Source of the DNA: Candidatus Aenigmatarchaeota archaeon
Lineage (GTDB): Archaea; Aenigmatarchaeota; Aenigmatarchaeia; QMZP01; QMZT01
NCBI GenBank assembly: GCA_030634615.1
Contig: DAOWAL010000058.1
Span: forward strand, 1-7,767
Direction: 5' to 3'
Length of the DNA: 7,767 bases
The notes beneath the pieces are model-generated. The model had not been told where the DNA came from. It worked only from the letters and a program-made list of their open reading frames with translations, and ran no database searches. A program made the position numbers and the translations under genes. This document shows, piece after piece, positions 1-4,317 of this stretch (its first letter is position 1; each line of letters opens with the position of its first letter).

Positions 1-1
1 A

Positions 2-127
2 AAAAGAAGGAATCCTGAAAAATTGATTTATGTTCCGTGGGGGAAGGGTCACATAGAGAGAGGCAAAATAACGAATTATCTTAAGAGGAACAATATAGGA
101 TATGTCGCGTTTACGGATAGAAAGTAA
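2..127 (+). CDS. C-terminal fragment of an unrecognised protein (5' end outside the window)
   Basis: This frame is open from the first bases to a TAA at 125-127 and gives 41 residues, including the stretches LIYVPWGKGHIERGKI and NNIGYVAFTDRK. The mix of alternating hydrophobic strands and charged residues looks like real protein, with a strand-helix-strand feel. The start lies upstream of the window. I do not recognise the family and propose no function. It runs towards the minus-strand tRNA-Thr, so the two are convergent, with about 60 bases between them. The call rests only on the open frame and residue composition. Confidence 0.5.
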   Translation, partial: KRRNPEKLIYVPWGKGHIERGKITNYLKRNNIGYVAFTDRK

Positions 128-150
128 AATTATTTTAAACTGGCTTAAGT

Positions 151-178
151 ATGTATAATTATAAAAACCGCTATACAT
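151..178. terminator. Inverted repeat between convergent genes, possible terminator
   Basis: ATGTATA at 151-157 is perfectly complementary to TATACAT at 172-178, with a 14-base loop. On the minus strand the loop carries a run of five T downstream of tRNA-Thr. The site lies between the end of the partial gene and the 3' end of the tRNA, where both transcripts must stop. The stem is all A/U except one G-C pair, so it would be weak. The terminator role is inference. Confidence 0.25.
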
Positions 179-188
179 CGAGCCTAAG

Positions 189-260
189 AGCCTCAGGAGA
201 GGATTGAACTCCCGACCTATCGCTTACGAGGCGATCGCTCTACCACTGAGCTACTGAGGC
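189..260 (-). tRNA. tRNA-Thr (anticodon CGT)
   Basis: On the minus strand the sequence folds into a full cloverleaf. The acceptor stem GCCTCAG pairs with CTGAGGC (7 bp). The D-arm is GCTC/GAGC with a GG-containing loop. The anticodon stem ATCGC/GCGAT encloses the loop CTCGTAA, giving anticodon CGT, which reads ACG threonine codons. The T-arm is GGGAG/CTCTC around TTCAATC. Base 73 is T, as expected for archaeal tRNA-Thr. No intron and no encoded CCA are seen. It lies 35 bases downstream of the winged-helix gene on the same strand. Confidence 0.96.
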
Positions 261-283
261 AATGATAAATAAATGTGGTTTTG

Positions 284-291
284 TTTATTAA
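284..291 (-). promoter_or_regulatory. Candidate TATA box for tRNA-Thr
   Basis: The minus strand reads TTAATAAA here, centred about 27 bases before the tRNA 5' end, which suits an archaeal box A. The region is AT-rich, so a chance match is possible. Processing from a longer transcript running through the winged-helix gene is the alternative. Confidence 0.35.
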
Positions 292-295
292 TTAT

Positions 296-571
296 TTACA
301 GATCAAACTCTTCGACAAATCCTAGTATTGATTGATATTTTTGGAGAAACTGAAATCCTTTATCGGTTAGTGTTATGAACTTTCTGCCATTTTTATCATG
401 ATCCTCTCGTATGAATTCTTTTTCAATGAGCTCATTGTAGTAATCATTAAAGCGTTGTGTTGACATGTTTGAAAAACGAAGAAGAGGGGTAGGTTTAATT
501 GAATTGTTATTGCTTCTAATGATATCTAAAATATCATTTATTATTTCGAGTCTTTCCCTTTTTTTCTGCAT
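296..571 (-). CDS. Archaeal winged helix-turn-helix regulator (HTH_45-like)
   Basis: This 91-residue protein consists of one winged-helix DNA-binding domain. A basic first helix (residues 1-20) is followed by a helix-turn-helix around residues 27-51 (TPLLRFSNMSTQRFNDYYNE). The wing is near residues 58-71 (HDKNGRKFITLTDKG), and the C-terminus ends LQKYQSILGFVEEFDL. This pattern matches the small archaeal predicted regulators of COG3432/HTH_45 in length and in the closing motif. The ATG at 571 is supported by a GAGGT ribosome-binding site at 578-582, six bases upstream. The start lies inside the 3' end of the upstream membrane-protein gene (38-base overlap), so the two are probably translationally linked. 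The family is usually taken to repress or activate local genes. The target here is unknown, and the coupled membrane protein is the obvious candidate. Confidence 0.88.
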   Translation of the reverse strand: MQKKRERLEIINDILDIIRSNNNSIKPTPLLRFSNMSTQRFNDYYNELIEKEFIREDHDKNGRKFITLTDKGFQFLQKYQSILGFVEEFDL

Positions 572-1226
572 TTTTTAACCTCTTCCTAAGCCTTAAGTAA
601 ATCGAAAGGAATATAGCAACAGATATGGCATGTACACCGAGCTGTGTGATAAACTGTACATTTCCCCTGCCAAATTCAAACAAATTAATTATCCAAAAGA
701 TAAAGAGCAGTATGTACGTTATCCTGTTCTGATTCGAAAAGTGCGAGCCCTTTCTTTTGAGTATCATTGTAATTGCAGCAAACGCAAGAATTGCTATGTG
801 AAATATTGCAAGAACATATAATGACCCTGTTACAAAAACAACCGCAAGCAAAACTATTGATGAAATGTGTAGTAGTATGTTAACATGTTTTCTTTCAGTT
901 GATATCCTTTTTACAAGAACTGTCATTAAAACCGAGAGAATTGCCATTGTTGAAAAATAACTAACAACAAGCATTCCAAATATCTGAAAAATCATTAGCG
1001 ACCTAAATCCAAGATCACTTGATAACAAGATAAACAAGTAAACAAACCTAAATGCGTATGCTAAGAAAAAGTACAGGAAAATATTTCTAAAATGGAAAAT
1101 TGTCTTTAGCCTTGAAAGGGCGTATATGTCTTTTGTCCTTAGATATATTCCAAGGCATAGAATAGCAACTGCAATGAAGTAAACTACTTCTGAACCGAAT
1201 ATCCATATTGGATGTACTGGTGGCAT
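534..1226 (-). CDS. Seven-pass integral membrane protein of unknown function
   Basis: The 230-residue product has about seven hydrophobic segments, near residues 9-29, 46-68, 76-105, 117-136, 138-156, 169-185 and 191-211. Short basic loops separate them (for example KRISTERKH at 106-114 and LKRKG at 156-160), and the C-terminal tail is strongly basic (RLRKRLKNAEKKGKTRNNK). No catalytic motif, signal peptide or soluble sensor domain is visible. I recognise the general type, small multi-helix proteins of DPANN and other archaea, but not a function. A TATA-like box centred about 25 bases before the ATG and the lack of a clear ribosome-binding site suggest a leaderless transcript. The gene is first in a two-gene unit with the winged-helix regulator, an arrangement that suits a membrane sensor or transporter paired with its regulator; that pairing is inference. 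Confidence 0.8.
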   Translation of the reverse strand: MPPVHPIWIFGSEVVYFIAVAILCLGIYLRTKDIYALSRLKTIFHFRNIFLYFFLAYAFRFVYLFILLSSDLGFRSLMIFQIFGMLVVSYFSTMAILSVLMTVLVKRISTERKHVNILLHISSIVLLAVVFVTGSLYVLAIFHIAILAFAAITMILKRKGSHFSNQNRITYILLFIFWIINLFEFGRGNVQFITQLGVHAISVAIFLSIYLRLRKRLKNAEKKGKTRNNK

Positions 1227-1247
1227 GATTGAAATTAAATTTCATAA

Positions 1248-1255
1248 TTATTAAA
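1248..1255 (-). promoter_or_regulatory. TATA box for the seven-pass membrane protein gene
   Basis: The minus strand reads TTTAATAA, centred 25-26 bases before the A of the ATG at 1226. At standard archaeal spacing, transcription would begin at or next to the start codon, giving a leaderless mRNA. Surrounding bases are AT-rich, so the match alone is not proof. Confidence 0.5.
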
Positions 1256-1351
1256 GAAAGTGGACTTGAAATGCACATTTAATCTCCTATCATTGGTTTA
1301 TAAGGACTTTACCAATTTACATTCAGAAACACGATTAAAACATTTCAACAA

Positions 1352-1464
1352 ATCTGTAAACCTCCACATTTTACAGATATAATATAATCAATAGAATTAG
1401 AAATGCCTAATCAAGCAAACCACCAGAGGGGGGCCAGTTGGTCCCTCTCGTCCCCTCTTTTTTT
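1352..1464 (+). ncRNA. Candidate structured small RNA in the 1227-1545 intergenic region
   Basis: The 319 bases between the divergent genes hold no convincing protein gene. Two strong plus-strand hairpins are present. The first is a perfect 9-bp stem (1352-1360 with 1370-1378) with the loop CCTCCACAT. The second is a 10-bp stem (1426-1435 with 1440-1449, two G-U pairs) closed by AGTT. A T7 run follows at 1458-1464. The loop's CCTCC could pair with a ribosome-binding site or with the G-run of the second hairpin. A TATA-like TTTATAA at 1297-1303 could start a transcript near 1325. There is no family match I know, and expression is unproven. The stretch 1465-1545 is AT-rich and shows only the tRNA-Pro promoter candidate. 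Confidence 0.3.
1425..1464 (+). terminator. GC-rich hairpin with T7 run (terminator or attenuator-like)
   Basis: AGAGGGG at 1425-1431 can pair with CCCCTCT at 1452-1458, immediately followed by a T run, which resembles an intrinsic terminator on the plus strand. The same 5' arm can instead form a 10-bp hairpin with 1440-1449, so the two structures exclude each other. No confident upstream plus-strand gene is seen that it would terminate. Confidence 0.4.
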
Positions 1465-1500
1465 AATATCATTTTTCATCAGAAGAAACTGAATAACCTT

Positions 1501-1508
1501 TTTAAATT
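1501..1508 (+). promoter_or_regulatory. Candidate TATA box for tRNA-Pro
   Basis: TTTAAATT lies about 40 bases before the mature tRNA end and would place initiation near 1530, leaving a short 5' leader for RNase P to remove. The local AT-richness makes this tentative. Confidence 0.35.
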
Positions 1509-1545
1509 TATTAAGTTCCATATTCTTTACTAATAGATATATAAT

Positions 1546-1673
1546 GGGGCCATGGTGTAGCCTGGCTAGCATCGGAGCTTTGGGAGCTTCAGACCTGAGT
1601 TCAAAATGACCCTTTTCAAAAAAGCGTCAACGGAAAACACTTGAAGAGTGTCATGAAAGTCTCAGTGGCCCCA
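1546..1673 (+). tRNA. tRNA-Pro (anticodon TGG) with a T-loop intron
   Basis: The acceptor stem GGGGCCA (1546-1552) pairs perfectly with TGGCCCC (1666-1672), and base 73 is A. The D-arm is GTGT/GCAT with GG in its loop. The anticodon stem GGAGC/GCTTC (1574-1578, 1586-1590) encloses TTTGGGA, giving anticodon TGG for proline. The T-stem CTGAG (1595-1599) pairs with CTCAG (1661-1665), but 54 extra bases (1606-1659) sit inside the T-loop. Removing them restores a standard TTCAAAT loop and a 74-base tRNA counting base 73. The gene heads a tight plus-strand run with the HIT gene and tRNA-Gly. No CCA is encoded. Confidence 0.93.
1606..1659 (+). other. tRNA intron at position 59/60 with a bulge-helix-bulge motif
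   Basis: The junction folds as an archaeal splice substrate. The outer helix is the T-stem (CTGAG/CTCAG). The central 4-bp helix pairs exon TTCA (1600-1603) with intron TGAA (1654-1657). Three-base bulges are AAA (1604-1606) and AGT (1658-1660). The inner helix starts with TGAC/GTCA and continues for about seven more positions with one mismatch. Cutting after the second base of each bulge removes exactly 54 bases. This is the standard substrate of the archaeal tRNA-splicing endonuclease, but at the T-loop instead of the common 37/38 site. Confidence 0.9.
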
Positions 1674-1682
1674 TTTCAAACA

Positions 1683-1690
1683 TTTAAAAT
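1683..1690 (+). promoter_or_regulatory. Candidate TATA box for the HIT gene
   Basis: TTTAAAAT is centred 25-26 bases before the ATG at 1712, the same spacing as at the membrane-protein and surface-protein genes. If used, it gives a leaderless mRNA. A ribosome-binding site also precedes the gene, so read-through from tRNA-Pro may supply a second, leadered transcript. Confidence 0.4.
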
Positions 1691-1699
1691 TGAAATTAA

Positions 1700-1705
1700 G
1701 AGGTG
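1700..1705 (+). promoter_or_regulatory. Ribosome-binding site that sets the HIT start codon
   Basis: GAGGTG matches the anti-Shine-Dalgarno end of archaeal 16S rRNA and lies six bases before the ATG at 1712. It overlaps the in-frame GTG at 1703, which therefore cannot be the start using this site. Confidence 0.7.
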
Positions 1706-1711
1706 TTTACT

Positions 1712-2305
1712 ATGGATGAATGTCTGTTTTGTAAGATAGTAACGGGAGAAATCCCATCGCAGAAGGTTTACGAAGATAGTGAGTTCTTCGCATTTTTAGA
1801 TATAAACCCAAGAAACCCTGGGCATACACTGGTTGTTCCTAAAAAGCATTACAATACTGTAATGGAAATGGATGACCACGAAGCAGGAGAATTTTTCAAG
1901 GTTGTTAAAAAAATTGCTATTGCTGTAAAGAAGGGAATGAATGCTGACGGTATTTCACTTGGTCAGAGCAATGAAAGGGCAGCAGGTCAGGTTATACCAC
2001 ATGCACATTTTCATGTTATTCCGAGGTTCCTTACAGAAGGACCACCTGGTCTTGAAAGCATTCTCCCAACAAAAAAGATGACAAATGAGATGCTTGAAAA
2101 ATCTGTCAAGGTTATACAGGAAAACATTGGTGCATCTGTTCAGGCTAGTAGGCCAGAGCCGGCACCTGAACCACAACCTGAGCCAAGCGAACCAGAAACT
2201 GAACCAGTGACTGAGTCAACAAGTGAGCCAGCAAGTGAAGAATCAAGTAATGGCGTAGACCGTGAACTCAAAAAAATAGATGACGAGAAATTCAGTTTTG
2301 AGTGA
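1712..2305 (+). CDS. HIT-family nucleotide hydrolase/transferase (HINT-like) with a Pro/Glu-rich tail
   Basis: The 197-residue protein begins with CLFCKIVTGEIP (residues 4-15), whose CxxC pair is a usual zinc ligand in HINT-type proteins. The core contains DINPRNPGHTLVVPKKH (30-46). The catalytic histidine triad HAHFHVIPR is at 97-105, with N87 and Q93 in the expected preceding region. Such enzymes hydrolyse nucleoside phosphoramidates or dinucleotides in the cytoplasm; the substrate here cannot be read. The core ends near residue 140, the normal family length. Beyond it, residues 146-180 are a low-complexity Pro/Glu/Ser/Thr tail, followed by a charged end (GVDRELKKIDDEKFSFE), so the protein is about 50 residues longer than typical. 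The start is the ATG with a GAGGTG site six bases upstream. The gene sits between tRNA-Pro and tRNA-Gly, only eight bases before the latter. Confidence 0.95.
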   Translation: MDECLFCKIVTGEIPSQKVYEDSEFFAFLDINPRNPGHTLVVPKKHYNTVMEMDDHEAGEFFKVVKKIAIAVKKGMNADGISLGQSNERAAGQVIPHAHFHVIPRFLTEGPPGLESILPTKKMTNEMLEKSVKVIQENIGASVQASRPEPAPEPQPEPSEPETEPVTESTSEPASEESSNGVDRELKKIDDEKFSFE

Positions 2306-2313
2306 ATTTATTT

Positions 2314-2386
2314 GCGTCGGTAGTCTAGTCTGGTAGGACACAGGCCTTCCAAGCCTGAAACCCGGGTTCAAATCCCGGCCGACGCA
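2314..2386 (+). tRNA. tRNA-Gly (anticodon TCC)
   Basis: The acceptor stem GCGTCGG pairs with CCGACGC. The D-arm is GTCT/GGAC with GG in the loop. The anticodon stem CAGGC/GCCTG encloses CTTCCAA, giving anticodon TCC for GGA codons. The T-arm CCGGG/CCCGG holds TTCAAAT, and base 73 is A. There is no intron. It begins eight bases after the HIT stop codon, so its promoter must lie in that gene or it is processed from a shared transcript. Confidence 0.97.
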
Positions 2387-2407
2387 TTTTATTTTCCATA
2401 TTTTTTA
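2387..2407 (+). terminator. T-rich stretch after tRNA-Gly
   Basis: Immediately after the tRNA the plus strand reads three T-rich blocks, ending in a run of six or more T. T-rich tracts without a hairpin are the usual archaeal termination signal, and a new promoter begins six bases later. Confidence 0.4.
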
Positions 2408-2412
2408 CGAAA

Positions 2413-2420
2413 TTTTAAAT
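2413..2420 (+). promoter_or_regulatory. TATA box of the arvABC operon
   Basis: TTTTAAAT is about 46 bases before the first ATG, placing initiation near 2442. This leaves a short leader containing the ribosome-binding site GAGGG (2452-2456), six bases before the start codon. Unlike the leaderless genes nearby, this operon appears to have a true leader. Confidence 0.5.
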
Positions 2421-2462
2421 ATCCCCTTTCCAATTATTACATAAACTTTTCGAGGGTTACAA

Positions 2463-3104
2463 ATGGTTATCAGACATATACGAAGGATTAAAAACAAATT
2501 CGCTTCTATTGTCAGAAGTATTTTTAGAAAAAAGAAGGATGTAAAGATAGGACTATATGGTCCTGTTAATTCTGGAAAGACAACACTTGCAAACAAAATA
2601 TGCATGGACTGGCTTGGTGAAGAGCTTGGAAAGGCTTCTAGTATACCACATGAAACCAGGGAAGTCATGGTCAAGGAAAAAGTAACAGTCAGGGATAACG
2701 GAAAATCCCTCACGTTCAACCTTGTTGACACGCCGGGAATTGCAACAAAAATAGATTTCGAAGACTTCCTTAAATTCGGTATGAAGAGAAAAGATGCAAA
2801 ACAAAGAGCAAAGGAAGCAACACGCGGCGTAATAGAATCAATAAAATGGCTTGACAGCATGGACATGGTTTTGGTTGTTTTGGATTCCACAAAAAGTCCA
2901 ATAAATCAGGTCAACATAACAATACTTGGTAACCTTGATGCAAGGAATATTCCAGTACTCATAGTTTCAAATAAAATAGACGTGAAAAGATCAGATACAA
3001 CAAGAATAAGAAATGCATTCCATGGATATGATGTCATAGGTGTTTCAGCAAAAAACGGTGACATGATGAACGAAATGTACAAAATGCTACTTAAGAAAAT
3101 CTAG
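2463..3104 (+). CDS. arvA: Era-like small GTPase ArvA/OapA
   Basis: The 213-residue protein carries all GTPase motifs: the P-loop GPVNSGKT (33-40), switch I PHETRE (62-67) with T65 as the likely magnesium ligand, DTPG (89-92), NKID (170-173) and SAK (195-197). Between the third and fourth motifs it has EATRGVIESIKWL and VLDSTKSPINQVN, characteristic of the archaeal Era-like/OapA group. Residues 1-25 form a strongly basic amphipathic stretch (HIRRIKNKFASIVRSIF then RKKK), likely to touch the membrane. There is no KH RNA-binding domain, so it is not a true Era. In Haloferax the orthologue is reported to drive extracellular vesicle formation. DUF2073 and zinc-ribbon genes follow directly, the conserved order of this set. 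The start is backed by GAGGG six bases upstream. The family call is secure; the vesicle role in this organism is inference. Confidence 0.94.
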   Translation: MVIRHIRRIKNKFASIVRSIFRKKKDVKIGLYGPVNSGKTTLANKICMDWLGEELGKASSIPHETREVMVKEKVTVRDNGKSLTFNLVDTPGIATKIDFEDFLKFGMKRKDAKQRAKEATRGVIESIKWLDSMDMVLVVLDSTKSPINQVNITILGNLDARNIPVLIVSNKIDVKRSDTTRIRNAFHGYDVIGVSAKNGDMMNEMYKMLLKKI

Positions 3105-3114
3105 GTGTTAGAAA

Positions 3115-3468
3115 ATGGATTTAAGAATAAAACTCATACCGTATGAGAAGATAAAAAGCAAAGACTACGCAGATGTCCTTAAAGATTTGGAAGAAGGAAC
3201 TATATTATTAATTGATGCTAAACTTACAGCAGCGGAAGAAGCTGCTTTAATAGAAGAGACAATGAAAATAATCTCTGACAAGTTTTCAGGAATAGAACTA
3301 AGCTCAATGGAGCTTGCACATTTAAAAGAAGCAAAGGGAATAGACAAATTCAAAAACATGTTAGTGGAAAAGATACTTGGTAAAAAAAGAGGTCTTACAA
3401 TAATAGGTCCAGCAAAGATTGTGAGAAAAATAGAAAAGAACCCTGAAGATTTACTACTGTACATGTGA
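3115..3468 (+). CDS. arvB: DUF2073 protein ArvB/OapB
   Basis: This 117-residue soluble protein matches the DUF2073 family. It has an N-terminal LIPYEKI segment, LEEGTILLIDAKLTAAEEAALIEETM (residues 26-51), DKFSGIELSS (55-64) and the closing RGLTIIGPAKIVRKIEKNPEDL (92-113). No catalytic residues are known or visible. The fold is probably alpha/beta, and its role is taken from linkage to the ArvA GTPase. It starts ten bases after arvA ends, and an AGGTG site overlapping the arvA stop probably serves its ATG, so translation is likely coupled. Length is close to that of the family. The biochemical function is undetermined. Confidence 0.9.
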   Translation: MDLRIKLIPYEKIKSKDYADVLKDLEEGTILLIDAKLTAAEEAALIEETMKIISDKFSGIELSSMELAHLKEAKGIDKFKNMLVEKILGKKRGLTIIGPAKIVRKIEKNPEDLLLYM

Positions 3469-3482
3469 GGTTGAGATAGTAA

Positions 3483-3884
3483 ATGCCAAACAAATGCACA
3501 AAATGCGGTAAGATACATTCGGATGATGCCCCTTATCTATTAGAAAGTGGATGTGATAACTGCGGTTCTAAATTCTTTTTCTACGTAAGGCAAGAATCAC
3601 TCAAAAAAGCAGAAAAAGAAATGAAAAATCTTACTGTGAAAGAAATAGATGAAATAGAGCATGACATAAGAGAAATTATATCAGAGACAGATAAACCGAT
3701 AGAAGAAGACGAAACTGTAATACTCGATATTGAAGCAGTGCACGTGATAAAGCCAGGTAAATACAGAATTGATGTTACAAACCTTTTCAACCAGAGGCCG
3801 ATTGTTATTCGTGTCGGTACTGGCAAATATGAAATAGACTTATCAACAATGATGAGTCATTTCAAAAGGAAACGTGATAAGTAA
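3483..3884 (+). CDS. arvC: Zinc-ribbon protein ArvC/OapC
   Basis: The 133-residue protein opens with a zinc ribbon, CxxC at residues 5-8 and CDNC at 24-27, four cysteines that should bind one zinc ion. A charged, probably helical linker rich in Lys/Glu/Asp follows (about 36-76). The C-terminal domain carries IEAVHVIKPGKYRIDVTNLF and a GTGKYEIDLS strand pair, as in the OapC (DUF2072) family. It starts 14 bases after arvB, with a GAGGT ribosome-binding site overlapping the arvB stop. Its stop codon overlaps the next gene's ATG by one base. The protein is third in the conserved A-B-C order and probably works with the GTPase, perhaps as an adaptor; that role is inference. Confidence 0.92.
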   Translation: MPNKCTKCGKIHSDDAPYLLESGCDNCGSKFFFYVRQESLKKAEKEMKNLTVKEIDEIEHDIREIISETDKPIEEDETVILDIEAVHVIKPGKYRIDVTNLFNQRPIVIRVGTGKYEIDLSTMMSHFKRKRDK

Positions 3885-4255
3885 TGGAAAGTCTTAGATT
3901 GACAGCGTATGTTTTTCTCGGCGTGATAATTTTAGGTCTTATAATTCACGTACTGGAAGTCTTTTACTTTGGAACAATGTTCGGTGTAATGATTGCCATA
4001 CTGGGACTTGTCGTGGAATTGTTTGTTTTCGGGATACACATGAAAAACAAAAGGACAAAGAAATTTGAATGGGATCTTTCCCATATAGGTGTCATTGCCC
4101 TTGTAATCATAATAATCGGAATAGCAGTAAATCTCATAAGCAGTTTTCTTTTCCCTGATGTTGTTGGCATTGGTAACGGTATAATGACACTTGGTTTCGG
4201 TGTGGCTGTCCTAGGTTTCTTCGTGGTTGGCATAAAAAACAAGGTTTTTAAATAA
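3884..4255 (+). CDS. Four-helix membrane protein coupled to arvABC
   Basis: This 123-residue protein has four predicted membrane helices, near residues 7-25, 29-51, 67-88 and 96-117. A basic loop (HMKNKRTKKFEWDLS, 52-66) lies between helices two and three and a short basic tail (KNKVFK) at the end. By the positive-inside rule both the loop and the tail should face the cytoplasm. No catalytic motif is seen and I do not recognise the family. The ATG shares its A with the arvC TAA (TAATG), a strong sign of translational coupling. No T-run follows the stop, and the next promoter is about 34 bases on. Being last in the operon, it is a candidate membrane anchor or receptor for the GTPase system; that is inference from position only. 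Confidence 0.85.
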   Translation: MESLRLTAYVFLGVIILGLIIHVLEVFYFGTMFGVMIAILGLVVELFVFGIHMKNKRTKKFEWDLSHIGVIALVIIIIGIAVNLISSFLFPDVVGIGNGIMTLGFGVAVLGFFVVGIKNKVFK

Positions 4256-4288
4256 CTGAAAGCCTCCCCCCCTCCACATGTTTAAACG

Positions 4289-4296
4289 TTATAAAA
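4289..4296 (+). promoter_or_regulatory. TATA box of the surface-protein gene
   Basis: TTATAAAA is centred 25-26 bases before the ATG at 4318, predicting a leaderless transcript. No ribosome-binding site precedes the ATG, which agrees with this. The 62-base gap also contains the palindrome GTTTAAAC (4280-4287) and a run of seven C (4266-4272). Confidence 0.6.
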
Positions 4297-4317
4297 CATC
4301 CCTATTAAATTAATAAT

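Noticed and set aside
630..821. 63-codon open frame on the plus strand
   Set aside because: It lies antisense within the seven-pass membrane protein, whose hydrophobic pattern is convincing. No motif supports it.
1298..1369. 23-codon minus-strand frame starting inside the 1352-1378 hairpin
   Set aside because: It is short, its start lies in the hairpin, and it ends 71 bases before the next gene. Nothing beyond an open frame supports it.
1477..1482. TGATGA on the minus strand as a possible C box of a C/D guide RNA
   Set aside because: I found no matching D box (CTGA) at a suitable distance downstream on that strand.
1574..1590. A second intron in the tRNA-Pro anticodon loop
   Set aside because: The stem encloses exactly seven bases (TTTGGGA), a complete normal loop, so there is no room for an intron at 37/38.
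1703..1711. GTG at 1703 as the HIT start codon
   Set aside because: It overlaps the ribosome-binding site GAGGTG, and the family N-terminus begins at the next ATG (MDECLFC).
2405..2890. 161-codon open frame on the minus strand over arvA
   Set aside because: It is antisense to a gene with all five GTPase motifs and has no ribosome-binding site or family features.
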